From contig NC_088786.1 in assembly GCF_949628265.1 (NCBI RefSeq), forward strand, positions 24,263,681 through 24,327,680: a DNA stretch of 64,000 nt, in the 5' to 3' direction. A program made the position numbers and the translations under genes. This stretch comes from Cloeon dipterum (taxonomy: Eukaryota; Arthropoda; Insecta; Ephemeroptera; Baetidae). The notes beneath the pieces are model-generated. The model saw only the letters and a program-made list of their open reading frames with translations, ran no database searches and was not told where the DNA came from. Shown here one piece after another: positions 28,401 through 40,197 of the stretch (positions within the stretch are counted from its first letter, which is position 1; every line of letters begins with the position of its first letter).

Positions 28401-30323
28401 CACTTTCTTCAACCCGGACCTTTTGTACGAGCCAGGAATGGTCGACGAACTGCTCAGAGGCCTAGCCACCACCCCCATGGAGAACTTGGACAATCACATT
28501 ACCGAGGAAGTGACTAACCACCTCTTCGAAGACAAACGAATCCCTTTCTCGGGAATGGATCTGGCTGCTATCAACATTCAGAGAGGTTTGATATTTTTTA
28601 AATTTACCAAAGCAGAAACTAAAAAGTGTTAAACAGCTCGTGAGCATGGTATAACCGGATACAACAACTACAGAGAGCATTGCAATCTGACCCGCGTGAG
28701 CTCTTTTGACGACCTTCGAGGAGAAATTCCCGACAACCTGATTAGATCCTTCAAAAGAATTTACAAACACGTGGACGACATCGATCTTTTCCCCGGTGGT
28801 TTGGCCGAGAGGGCCATTTTGGGAGGTTTGGTCGGACCCACCTTTGCTTGTATCATCGGCAGGCAGTTCCACGTGCTAAAAAAGTGCGATCGGTTTTGGT
28901 ACGAGAACTCAGACCCGTTGGTACGATTCACGGAACCACAGCTGGAGGAGATCCGACGGGCGACCCTCTCGAAAATCGTGTGCGACAACTGCGACGGCGT
29001 GACGTCCATCCAAAAATCGCTCATGGACCTGGTGCACCCATTCATGTGAGTTTCATTCCCTGTATGCTTTCAGCTTCACTTGCTACACGTGTAATTTTTA
29101 CGGCATCGAATTTCGAATTATCGAGATAAGCACTGTTCGTGCGGACGATATAACATACATGGATAAAACGTCCATTAAAAGTTTATTGCCACACGGGCCG
29201 TTTTGAATTTTATCTTTCTGCACGCTTGATTGGCTTTCGCGAGACAGGCGCGGATCAGAGCGAGCGGCATAGCGGTGGCGAAATCAATTTGCGCGCAAAC
29301 TCTGCCAGGAAAATAGAGTCGTTAATTTATCGAGCGGGTGCACAAAAATCATGCATGCTTTCCGCGTCGATGATTTCGCAAAACGCTGGACAATTCTGCC
29401 GTTCTTGCGAGTGGCAGGCTCGGCGGCTGCATTCATCGCAGCTCGTTTCATGCATATTTTATAAGCTTGTCGAGAGTGAGCGTTACGCATTCATGGATTT
29501 CGAATTCGGAATGCGCCATGTCTAAAAATGGAAACGAGCGAAGCGAGTAAATATTGCATGAGTTAAGAAATGCCGTAAAATTTCGCCCCTCGCACTGCTG
29601 AAAAAACAAATTTCCATTCTGGAAAGCTTTTAAGTTTAAAATTTGTGTTTATATTTTATGGATCAGCAACACAACTGCAACCTCATTTTCGGAGCGAAGA
29701 ATGAGGAATTAAAATTTTTAACAGAGGGACAAGAATTTAAATACTATGAAAAAACTAATCGAACAGTCTTGAATTGTCGATCAAACTCAAATATAACTCT
29801 GTTTTAATAGTTTTGATTTGAGCATTGAAATTAAAAGTCAATCAAATGATTATCATACATTCTCTTGGGATTTTCACAGTTTTAACAAAATTCATTCCGC
29901 AGGAACCCACGAGTGAAATGCAAATCTCTTCCGTCGATTGACCTGAGTCTGTGGAAGGAGCAAAAGTCGTGCACAAAGGAAGGACAGGAAATCGAATTGG
30001 GCGCCACCAAGAAAATATCACCCTGTGTCATGTGCACCTGCACTTCGGAAGGGGTGAGTGGCTTCCAGCCAAGTCGATGCTAATCACTTTACGCTGGCAT
30101 TTGGCACGAAAACAATGAATACCCACCTCATTGATTCTACTTTCAGCCGCTGTGCCAATCGCTCAAGATCGGAAATTGCTTCCAACTGGCTAGCACGTTC
30201 AAACCAGAAGCCGTCCTCGAGGACAACGTGTGCAAGGTTCAGTGCGCTTTCATCTTCAGGGCACTACCTAAAGTCACCCTGAACACAAACGAGCTGCTCG
30301 GCTTTTCGAGCGGTAAAAATTAG
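22462..30323 (+). CDS. DBLOX: Double heme peroxidase (DBLOX type), N-terminal domain degenerate
   Basis: About 21 exons keep one frame and give 1459 aa: 22462-22669, 22726-22807, 22862-23076, 23510-23686, 24237-24395, 24492-24675, 25225-25441, 25504-25659, 25724-25826, 25878-26034, 26098-26267, 26349-26454, 26513-26685, 26744-26882, 26962-27221, 27277-27450, 27504-27884, 27941-28195, 28259-28585, 28637-29045, 29903-30053 and 30147-30323. A signal peptide opens it ([12 protein letters not shown]). There are two animal-peroxidase domains, about residues 100-600 and 760-1370. The second has the full site by myeloperoxidase comparison: distal QLLDHD (Gln880, Asp883, His884), GDARSSE (Arg1024, Glu1027) and proximal His1128 in FRFGH. 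The first has EFVAND in place of QxxDHD and LQFIAS in place of FRFGH. A VWC-like cysteine stretch (CVMCTC) ends the protein. The layout matches the insect double peroxidases known from mosquitoes. The last exon could instead splice onward. Confidence 0.88.
25660..25723 (+). other. GC-AG intron in the double peroxidase gene
   Basis: A 64-nt intron beginning GAG|gcaagt and ending ttgcacag. No GT donor restores the frame here; reading through meets a stop at 25699. The rest of the donor matches the strong consensus usual for GC donors. Confidence 0.75.
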
Positions 30324-30554
30324 GCCCGCACAAAAACCACGTGCATAGCCGTTTTCATTTGCGACTCGAATTGGCGAGTAAATAGCGGTGCTCTCTGTAA
30401 ATTATTCAGCGGCCGTGTTTATTTTTGCTATGCATATGTAAAAGGGAATACAAAACGAGACGATGTAGAAACACTAGCTCGTTTGTTCAACAAAAGATCC
30501 TTTTTCAGGCATGCAGTTACGCTGCACGGACGTACGTCATGATGTAAATTTTTG

Positions 30555-30560
30555 AATAAA
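30555..30560 (+). terminator. Poly(A) signal for double peroxidase
   Basis: AATAAA about 230 bp after the peroxidase stop. Confidence 0.5.
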
Positions 30561-30618
30561 TTTCTACGTTTAGCACATTTGGCAAGTTTTGCTTTGACCC
30601 GTGGCTCTATGCTCTTAC

Positions 30619-30731
30619 CTCTCTCTCGCCCACATGGAACGCATCGATCCAGGCCTGGAATCTGGGCTTAACGCGGATGAAATATGGTCCCTTTGGGTCT
30701 AAACCAATGATCTGGTCAGTGATTTTTTCTC
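30619..30731 (-). pseudogene. Orphan lipase-like exon
   Basis: A 113-nt exon-like block with an acceptor (ttggcag) at 30732-30738 and a consensus donor (GAG|gtaaga) at 30618. It reads GEKITDQIIGLDPKGPYF and then QAWIDAFHVGERE. The GLDPxGPxF motif followed by a V/I-D-x-x-H-x segment is that of the pancreatic-lipase family, where the Asp of GLDP is the catalytic acid and VDVIHT follows. No exon with the serine motif GHSLG or the catalytic His was found on either side, and the downstream side is occupied by the peroxidase gene on the other strand. It is therefore probably a leftover or duplicated exon; a very spread-out gene is less likely. The match is by eye and short. Confidence 0.35.
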
Positions 30732-32125
30732 CTGCCAAGTTTCCGTCCGCATTGAAACATTGAGTGCAAATACTCACTTCCTCAAATACATCACCATAAC
30801 AAGATTTTCTACAATCCATCTCTCTTATACTCGCAAACATCAAACAAATCCACTCTTGAAGCAATTGCGATTGGCATAAGTGAGTCACTTGGAAAATTAT
30901 GCGTCTCGCAAACAAAAATTAAATTCTTCTGATCATCTGGCTGGAACAAGTACCATTTGTCTTCACCCGTTCAGCTCAATTAAGCGCATACAAGTAAACT
31001 TATACGATTGTTTGCACAAACAGAATGACTGGCAGCCAAGAGAAAAAGTCCCCGTTCGCTCAAGCGTTTAAAACGAGACCATATGCAGCATGCAACGAGT
31101 CTTGGCTGTGCCTTTGTATATGGAAAGTCGCCTGTAAGTAGGCAACGCTCTTGCAGAGCTGCTCAGCAGGTTGCCTCCATTTAAGGTCGCATATCGACTC
31201 CTTTATTTCATCGTCCGTACCCCAAAGGACAGTTTTATTTACAACGAGCCCATGGGGTTTACTTCTTTTTTCAATTAACAGCGGTTTGTAATAAACGACT
31301 TGGTTTCCATTCCGGTTGCTGCCAGAGTAAATTAAGTTAAATGAAAATAAAGCACCGTTCTAACATTTTGATTCCGCCTCGGAGTGTCCATTAGATCTCA
31401 AAATAGCCAGTACTGTGCTGATGAAAGTCGGAATTACTTATTTTCTCCTTTTATGAAATGTGGTTTACGCTAACAAGGTAAAAGCTCATCCTGTTTTACG
31501 CTGACGAAGTCTGCCTTTAGAGGGCTAATAAAACAAAATTTTACAACTCCATAAAGCGTAGAAGAAACAAGCTTTTGATTACTAGTCTCGTGAACACGCG
31601 ATCGAGCTGGTAACGAAGATGTTTTCCCCAACTGTGTGAAAGTGTCGAAAAGCCGACAAACTCGGGGCGAAATTTCCTGCCGGCGCATTTCTCGCTTTTT
31701 GCCACGGACGCGGGGGCAAAAAATTCAGTGCGAATGCGGCCGCCAGCTAATTAAGGGATATCAGAGGCGCAATAATCGTCGTTTAGAGGAGCAGAGGCGC
31801 GCGCGAGGGAGGCTGGCAGGCGGGCGGGCAGGCAGGCGAATCGTGTGTAATGACAGAGCACTGCGCAGGAGTGGCTTACATTTGCAAGGAGCTGGAGCAG
31901 CCAGCGAGCGAGCGCGGCGCACAGCTCGTACTCGCTCGGTCGGCACTCAAAACACTTTACCCGGGATCACCAGCGCAGTATTGACTGAATGCCTGTGCCG
32001 TGTGTAGCTTATTTATGCATGCAACAGTTAGTTTTTAATGAGCGTCTAGTAATACCCGCACATTAGAGCGTGCTCTCGGTGCACCGATTAGGAGCGTAGC
32101 GCGAGAATCGCACACTGCACCGCCG
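30732..32125. other. Intergenic, KChIP promoter side
   Basis: From 31,650 to 32,125 the sequence is GC-rich with short GGCAGGCGGGC-like repeats, consistent with the promoter and 5' leader of the calcium-sensor gene. A minus-strand frame at about 31,070-31,310 is open for some 80 codons but has no recognisable motif. Confidence 0.4.
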
Positions 32126-34823
32126 ATGGCCAAGAAAGTGAAGAAGGGTGAGTGTGTCTCGTATTATTTACTTACTCGCTCAGCTCGGCGTGCCAGCCAG
32201 CCAGCGTGCGTGCGTGCGTGCTGGAGTGACGAATCTGACACGCGAGTCGGAAGCGAGGGAAAGAAGAGCCCGCTAAAATATGGATAAAATCAATGGTGGT
32301 GCTGCACCTATATCACTCTTTTCGGCTGACACTTCTGCTTTCTCTCGCTTTCCGGCTCAATTTTTTATCAACCACCCACACGCGATACTCGGCAGATCTG
32401 GACCTGGAGGATCTGAACTACCAGCTGCCGCGGCGGCACCGCACCGAGGAGCTGGCAAAATTGGCGAACTCGACAAAGTTCACCCGCAAGGAAATCCAAC
32501 TCATCTATAGGGGATTCAAACAGGTTTGTCCGCGCTGCACTGTTTTGCGCCCTAGCAGGCAAGACCAGCGCGCGTGTTCGCTGCTTTTATGCCCTCGCTC
32601 TCGTATGTGCTGACGGTATTAATTCCAACAGGAATGCCCCACGGGTCTCGTCGATGAGGACAACTTCAAAGCAATTTTTTCGCAATTCTTCCCGCAAGGA
32701 GGTAGGACAAAGAGCATGATTAATTCACAAAAGTATAGCGACTTGCCTAGTACGGTGATTGTTTCCGTTTTATATCCGCTCTCTTTCTCTATCGCCGGCT
32801 GTTGCACAATTGGCAATGGTGTATATTGATTTTGCCAGATGGAATAGAACAATACTGCTATTATTAGCGGCTGAATGGACCCACGAGTTATTTATTGGTT
32901 ATTCTATGGCTGTGCGCGCCACTAAAATGTCTAATTGCGTGATTGATTCAATTATATTTTGACGTGCAGTAAATGGAAGAAGATCAAATTCATTGCAATT
33001 CACGGATTCGTATACCGTATATATATAATTATATATTCAATTTAATCAATCACGCAATTAGACATTTTAGTGGCGCGCACAGCTGCGGAATAACCAATAA
33101 ATAACATTCGTTAAGAAACTTAATAATTTGGGTCAATCATTTTATTTCATGGATGGGAAGTTTTGCTTGGGTTTCAATGGTGAATTTTCGGTTTGATAGA
33201 GGCGGATTTTAAAACTATATAGTATTTCGATTGTGAAATATCAGTTTTTAGCTCAGAAACTAATTTTATTTTTAATTTAATTCATGACGGAAAAGGTTAC
33301 ATTATTTTTATTATTTGTCAGAATTTAATTTTACTAAAATATCCGCCGTAATTTTGCTTTACGCTCATTTTTCCAATATCCCTGTCCGATTTACAGCTGA
33401 CAATAAAGTTTTCACTGAGGAAAACTAAACCAGTTGTGCGATTCATGTTTACAGACGCCTCGCAGTATGCACACTACGTTTTCAACACGATAAAACAGGG
33501 CCAGAACAACGGCAAAATTGGATTCGAAGTAAATAGCAATAAAATAGCGGCCTTGCTTAATAAGTGTCATGAATTCCTTCCTTCCCAGGACTTCCTAAAT
33601 ATTTTATCTAGAGTCTCGCGGGGCACCGTGCAAGAGAAGCTGCAGTGGATATTCGGACTGTACGACCTGAACGGGGACGGACTGATCACCCAGGCTGAAA
33701 TGCTGGACGTCGTCAACTCCATATACGACATGCTCGGCAGGAACACGGAGCCCCAAGTTGAGACGACTTCGGCGAAAGAGCACGTTGAGAAAATCTTCCA
33801 TGTGAGTAAAACGATCCCCCTCGAGAAATCACACTTTGAGCTCGCTTTTCTCTCTGATGCTGGTAATTCCGTCAGGACTGATGTGACGCGTATCGATTTT
33901 CGTATTCTATTTTCGTGGTAAATTTACGTCTCAATGCTTCCTGGGGTTGGAATTCGTAGAAGCCAATGGAAATTGGGCAAGTCAAGTGAGCGGAATAGAA
34001 TTTATAATTTTATAGTTATGTGCGTTTTAAAATTTTAATTAGTTATCCCCTTTAATTCTCTTGAATTTAAAAAAAGTACGTTAGCAAAAATTTAACCCAA
34101 CGATATTTTGAAACATAGTGGAGGATTATTTAAAATATGTACTTATTATCTCGTTAACTATCTAACATTTGTCTAATTTTGCGAAAGAATTGGTTTTATA
34201 TTTGATTATTTTTTTATAACAAAATATAGTTCACTTATAAAACTAGATAGATATATTTTTTATTAAAAGGGGAAAAATTGTTCAGTCAAAGTATTGTTTT
34301 GGGATAATTTCGCGTATCCTTGTTATTCGATACTGATGCCAGATCAGCGGAGATTTATGTTTCCAGGGTGACTCGTGCAGAACTTTCATATTATACCGAG
34401 TTTTATATTCGCGGTGATAATAGCCTGGCTGTCAATTTTACGGCTTAAAAGTCACAGTTCAGTAACACAGCGTTGACAGCAAAAAACCGAGCGGCCGCCG
34501 TTGGAAATATTCCCGTAGGATTTGCCGATATGGATTACCGCTGACAAACGCTAATAGATTCCGACGCTTACGTGCAAAAAGCACTTTGCCATTTTCTCCC
34601 TCGCGGCTCGATTACTTTGAGTGGCGCGCAGTATTACGGTGGAATCTCGGAAGCTGAACCCTCGAGCCGGCAAATAAAGGGTTTTAATGGACGTAATGTG
34701 ATCTGTTTGCAGCAAATTGACACCAACAAAGATGGAGTGGTGACCATCGAGGAGCTTGTGGATTGGTGTTTGCAAGACGAGAAAATCGTACAGTCACTTG
34801 AGATGCTCGACACCGTCTTGTAA
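32126..34823 (+). CDS. KChIP-type neuronal calcium sensor (Kv channel-interacting protein)
   Basis: Six exons: 32126-32147, 32396-32523, 32632-32701, 33455-33528, 33589-33801 and 34713-34823; 205 aa. It is a recoverin-family EF-hand protein. The stretches [40 protein letters not shown] and the ending ...SLEMLDTVL match vertebrate KChIPs and their insect homologues. EF1 is degenerate (Cys-Pro), as in the whole family. EF3 (124-135, [12 protein letters not shown]) and EF4 (172-183, [12 protein letters not shown]) keep all calcium ligands. EF2 looks non-binding, with Asn at position 1 and extra residues ([13 protein letters not shown]). The N-terminus MAKKVKKD lacks the myristoylation glycine of NCS-1. 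KChIPs bind the N-terminus of Kv4 (Shal) channels and set A-type potassium current. Intron 3 carries a foldback repeat. The stop codon overlaps a donor-like gtaagc. Confidence 0.88.
32887..33105. repeat. Foldback (inverted repeat) in KChIP intron 3
   Basis: Arms 32887-32953 and 33039-33105 are reverse complements at about 62 of 67 positions, separated by 85 bp. The outer ends read GTTATTTATTGG and CCAATAAATAAC. No target-site duplication is obvious and there is no coding capacity. It looks like a small MITE-like foldback; in pre-mRNA it would form a long hairpin. Confidence 0.85.
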
Positions 34824-37623
34824 GCAACGCATCGTTTGAAAACCCAAAATTTGCATCACTTCCGGAAAATATTTCATATCACTGAGTGTGAATTAAAACT
34901 TTAAAAGCCGAAATTTCAAGTAAAACTCGATGTCTTTTGTAATCGCGTTGGAAGAAAATGTGTGTAACATATGGGCACAATATATTTGCATTAAATTCAC
35001 TGCATTCCTATTTTTATACTGCGCGCAACTAACTTTGCAAAATGAGCTCCAATTTGGTGTGTATTTGTTGATACTCGGTGTTGAGTTAGGAAACGACTCT
35101 TAGAATTTTTTGGTTTTAATGAAATCTCAGCACGAATATGTAGTCACTACTGTATTCCAGTTTTATTTATTGAATATATTTGAATGTTGAGCGTACATAG
35201 CGTGGAAATGTTTCTCTACTCATACCTATATACACACCCTTTTGCCTCTGCATACAATTATGATAATTATATTATTGTATATATCTGATTATACAGTAAA
35301 ACACATAAAAATTGTTGTAAAGTTATAAATAGACTTGAGGGGTCACGTTGAAAGTCTCTATTTTCCTGCTGAGAAGTTGAAAGATATGTGCATGAAGTTT
35401 GAACTTAAATAATAATTGACTGTAGGATGATTGCGTTTGCCTGTCTATGCCGGCAGGTAACTTGTTTGTATCTTCCAACCAAAACTGAAATTATTTCCCG
35501 ATATTATTGTTCCGTGGCTGCTGATGATTTGAGACTTTCCAGATGATAAGTTTAAATTTAAGAAGTTAAAAGTTTTTAGGTAAGTGAACGCATAGGCCTA
35601 AAGTGATCAATTTTGACGTCATTTTCCAATCTACTAAAAATGATATCGTGTATAAAATGTATCATAGCTATCGACTAGTCCAAATTGCTTTACGCCTTAA
35701 TGAAGTACCCTCCTACAAATCCGACTTTCACGACTGCGCATCCATGTTGCAATTATACACCTATTATTCCAAGGGGAACAATTTTCATTTTGCGGAATCC
35801 TGTCCATCGTTTTAATTGCAGGCTCTGAGCCTCGCAACGAGTTCAAAAGTTTTGATGTCAGTGCATAATATATTCCTTATATATATACACTTACTCAGGC
35901 ATTGATGTTGTTACGAATTAATGCTTATAAACACACACAGGGACACGTAACGCGCGCGTTTGCACGGAAAGCATCCCTCTATTTTTGGTGTTGCATTCTT
36001 TCTTCCAACTCTTCTCACGCATCTGCTTAAATACAAAGAGACGAGAAAATCAATTGTTTATTCCTGCCGCTCTCTATGCACGGACTTGAGCTTTTTGTGC
36101 CACAATAAAAGAATGCCCGTCGCCGAGCCGAATGTATACTCACGCGCTTTTACCTCGTGAAAAGCAGAGCAAAGGTTGCCACTTCTAGAGAGGCAAATAA
36201 GTGAAATAATAAATTCGTGAACACGCAACTGCTGTAAACGTAAAGAAATGGGCCATTAAGCAACACTCGCCCCCGTTCACTCCCTTGTTGGTGTGTTATT
36301 TTCTCATTCCCATATTTATTCTCAGACTTATGACTTGATCGATGAGATTAATAATAATGACGATGATGATAATAAAGTGAGACACATCTTGGATTATAAT
36401 AATTATCACCAGTTTTTCATTTGACAGTTCCTCTAATTAGTCGCTTCTCTCATTATTTTTTTGTACTTGGCTGAAGCTGAATAGCAAGTGAATTTTTCTA
36501 ATTAATATGCTCGCGAGACCTTTCTGTGTCACTCGACTATAACTAATGCAAATAGAGGCGTGCAGCCGCAACGTTGTGCAGGTTTTTAATCCATATTTTT
36601 ATGTCATAATTGGTTAGTTATACCCATGCCTCTAATGAATTTTCATCTGTGGTGAGAACAATGGCATGCAGCTAAACCAGAAGAAGAGCTACGCAATGGA
36701 CATTACGCGGGCGCCGCTTTATTATTTTGTATACGCCGTCAACGGAGTCCCACAAGAGTATGTCGACAGGCAGCGTTTACCAGGCGTGCAAATCAACAGG
36801 GACCTGAGCTGGGACGTACGCGCGAAGGCCGCCTCCGTGCTGGACTTTTGCTTTCCTTTGTATTTTTCGCATTTTTATGTACCAACTTTGCAAGAATAAA
36901 CAAGTATATGTATAATAAATAACAAATTATTGCAAAAACCTTCAACTGAATGAAGTTTTTCTATTTATTTTTCATCGGTAGGTTTCAACACTTAAACAAT
37001 CTAACCTTCTGGATCCTGTTCAATTAGGCCATATCATGCAACATGGCAATCTGAACAAAATTAAATAATTTTCCTGGCACGTAAAAGCATCACATTGCTG
37101 TTTAGTACCTCGCTTAGGATAAACCAATTTTCATATCATTTGAATTTAAAATACATTATCATTAGCAATGATATGGTCTAAATGTTTGGCTTAATCGGAC
37201 ACCACCTCAGTTTTGCAATTAGATTTTAAAGACGTTTAAAAAACTAAACTACCATGTTTTATTTACTTGTAATTCAGGTCTTAATTATTATTTAATAGGT
37301 TTTGTTACAGGAGATCATTTTGTGTTTTATATAAAGGTACTAGCTTGATAATCGTAATAATTGCAATATTTTGGTTGATTCTAGAAACAATTTTGGTGCA
37401 ATTGTGAGCGTACAGTTTGATAATCCTTGGAAAACTTGGTTTTCTCAGACTGACACACCACAAACGGCAAATCTTGAACTAAAAACCGTTAGTGACAGTT
37501 TATGGCTGAAGGAAGGAAGAGTATTATTTGTACTGATGCACCAAAATAAAATGAGATTATCACAAAACAGGGGAGGCGTGCACGGTCCATCCCATAAGCT
37601 CAGTCAAACAAAACAAAATTAAA
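34824..37623. other. Intergenic between KChIP and MADF-BESS genes
   Basis: Mostly AT-rich. It includes the KChIP 3' UTR and the downstream side of the convergent MADF-BESS gene. One open block at 36666-36899 is listed separately. Confidence 0.45.
36666..36899 (+). other. Unidentified exon-like open frame
   Basis: An acceptor-like gcatgcag at 36663-36670 precedes a locally GC-richer block that stays open for about 75 codons and ends at a TAA overlapping AATAAA near 36894. The residues (for example PQEYVDRQRLPGVQINRD) were not recognised, and a second frame of the same block is also open. It may be a last exon with its poly(A) signal, or chance. Confidence 0.2.
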
Positions 37624-38904
37624 TTAAGAGCTTGTCTCTTTGGAAGTTTCGCCGTCCGTGGCGATAACCTGAATTGGGGTAGATTGCTGCCAGTTGACAA
37701 TAGTGTCCTGGGGGTAGGGCGGGCTGCTGAATGCCAGGTTTGCCGGGGGGCCGGCAAGCATGCCAAACTGCGCTTGGAACAGGATGTTCTGGATGTGCCA
37801 CTTGGCCAGCGTGAGTTGCTGCTGTTGTCTGATCAAGCGCAGCTCGGACGCGACGCAGTGCGCGTATTTGTCGATTGGATCCATGTTGCGGAGGGAGGGA
37901 AGCGCGGATGTTCCAGACGCGGAGGCTAACGACGGTGAGGTGAGCACGAGCCCGCCTCCGGAGGCGGCAAGTGAATCGAGCCCGCAGTCGGTGAGTTTTC
38001 GATGCTTGTCCAGCTCGAGACTGAGGCGGATGGGCGAAAAGCAACAGTTTTCTGCCGAGTTCACTTCGCACTGTTGGAAGTTGGAAGAGGTGCGGGTGCT
38101 TACCTCGTCGTGCAGGCTTGGCGCCTCCATCTCTGCAGTCAAACTCTCTGTGCCGGAGACCATGTCGCTCTTAGGTACCTGGAAGGGAAAATACAAATTA
38201 GTCTATGTAAAAGAATACATAATAATGTATACATAGAATAAGTAAGCATTTTATCTTTCCAAATATTTAACGCCTTTAAATTTCATAACATACTTGAAAT
38301 TATCATGGACTGTAAAGCCTATTGAATTTAACATCTGAAGTGTTTTTCCTTTATGCTTTTTAGGTAAAGACAAGATTGAGGGCTTACTCAGCATTTAGAG
38401 TGAAATATGTTTTATTTCAATGTGTCATGGTAAAGCATTATAAAAATAAACAAAATATTAAGCGCGCCAACTTGCAGGGATTGGTTTCATACCTCTAATC
38501 CTTTTCGCTGTTTTTGCGCCCTGGGAATTGTGACATCGCTCAAAAAGGTGAGTAACGATTTGCACCATAATTTCCTTGGTTTATCAGGACCTCCATCCTT
38601 GCCTTTGGAAGCCCTGATGTTCTCAGAAAATTGACAACGGAGATTCCCCCAGCGCTTTTTTACATCATCGACAGAAGTTCCAGGCCTAATTAGTTCCATC
38701 TCATCCGCCACCTCCTCGAAAAGCGTCTAAAAATGAAATTCATAAAACAGTAAAAACACGACATTACTTAATTTAACTTTGAAAAACCTGTTTTTTATTG
38801 ACGTTGCGGTAATCGGGATGACGAATGTCCCAAAGACATTTTCTCACTCGCACCTTTTCTATTAGAATTTCTTGATGATGCTTTTCCCATTTCCCTAGAG
38901 CCAT
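37624..38904 (-). CDS. MADF-BESS domain DNA-binding protein (Adf-1 type)
   Basis: Three coding exons: 38788-38904, 38493-38726 and 37624-38178; 301 aa. The start ATG at 38904 lies 9 bases inside an exon whose acceptor (ttttcag) suggests an upstream non-coding exon. Residues about 10-95 form a MADF domain: ILIEKVRVRKCLWDIRHPDY, then LFEEVADEM and SVDDVKKRWGNLR, with the spaced Trp residues of this Myb-like fold. A Ser/Thr-rich linker follows. Residues about 215-255 (MDPIDKYAHCVASELRLI...) form a BESS motif, which mediates protein-protein contacts. MADF-BESS proteins are an insect-expanded class of sequence-specific transcription regulators; fly Adf-1, Dip3 and Stwl are examples. Which member this is cannot be settled by eye. 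It is convergent with KChIP and lies just downstream of the Toll-like gene on the same strand. Confidence 0.85.
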
Positions 38905-40197
38905 TTTAGCTTCCTGAAAATAAATTGACGAGAATAAATGATGATGGATTTTTTATTGCAGTGTTTCAGGTGAATAGTGGCATTGTAATCTACAATGTTA
39001 CACACAGCGAAATGAAACACCTTTTATGACCATATAATAATTGTTGTAAATTTAAATAGTCAACTTTGCATGAAAATAGTTTCAAAGATTTAAATATCTT
39101 ACTATTCATAAAAAGAGGCGCCTCCTCAAACTACTCGAGCAATCTTAGAAACCACGACTTTAATATGTACTTAGCGCTCACAGCAAAACGCTGAAAATTT
39201 ACCCGTACCCTGACCAATCGATCAAATCAAAACAAACTACAGTGTTGCCAACAGTGAACAGTGGAGCACAACCTAACAATGAGCACAACCACACAACGTA
39301 CAGATCCAGAGGCTGCCTGCGGAAGTGTTCTAAAGTATTTTTATTGTTTTCATTTAGGAGGTGGTTGTAGCATGGTTAAAGGTGATCTACAATCCAGAAA
39401 CACAAGGTCCGAGGCCGTCTTTATTCTTATCATATAGGGAAAGCGCTAAGGAATACATACGGGAATTGTTAAATATCATACATACAAAATATAAATAATA
39501 CCATAATTTATTTATCCTGCGCGCGCGGTTTAAAAAAAAAGGTAAAAAAGCGAAAATAATCATTGTTTAATTTATTTAAGCAACACAGTAGTGTACTTAA
39601 CTAAATATATAATATTTCCTCCACAATAAACAGATAAAATAAATGGTGGCTTGTGCTTCTATTTTTGTTAAATCTTGTGTGGGTAATTTTGTTAGAAAAA
39701 TTTAAAAAAATAGAATAATTACTATCGTGTTTTGAATGACACCCCTCAACCAAAATCATGCAATGCACAGAAAAAAATTAAATTTAAGTAGCAATTTTGT
39801 TATTTCATAATGTAATTTTTGAGTGACAAAACGGACAAAAAAACACAGTTTAAAAATTATGAGAAACAAATACGTACGACAAATAAATTTTCTTAACACA
39901 TAGTGCCGTTATACAATTTCATTACTTCAACACATTTAAGAAGAGCGTGCATTGAATCAAATTGAATATTCATAATTTTGATATTAGGCAAAGATACCAA
40001 ACGTTACTGGACGAGTATGATTAATGTGAATATTAATGCTCTAACAGAAAGGAAGACCATCACATCAAATCTTAATGACATAAATACACAAAGTTAATTG
40101 TACAATCATATTTCTCATAGAAATAAATGCAAGACCCGGTCGATTCAATTTTGTTACTTGCTTCGCTCCCACAATGTTTCAAATATATATTACATGA
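38905..40197. other. Intergenic between MADF-BESS and Toll-like genes
   Basis: Very AT-rich, with several TTTATT motifs (minus-strand AATAAA), for example near 39,502 and 39,570, suitable for 3' processing of the Toll-like transcript. No open frame of coding appearance and no TIR or membrane-span exon was found in it. Confidence 0.6.

Noticed and set aside
31070-31310. Minus-strand open frame of about 80 codons ending in a stop
   Set aside because: It has an acceptor-like start but no donor, no recognised motif, and chance frames of this length are expected in 64 kb.
37371-37622. 83-codon plus-strand frame
   Set aside because: It runs into the 3' end of the MADF-BESS gene on the opposite strand and has no motif.
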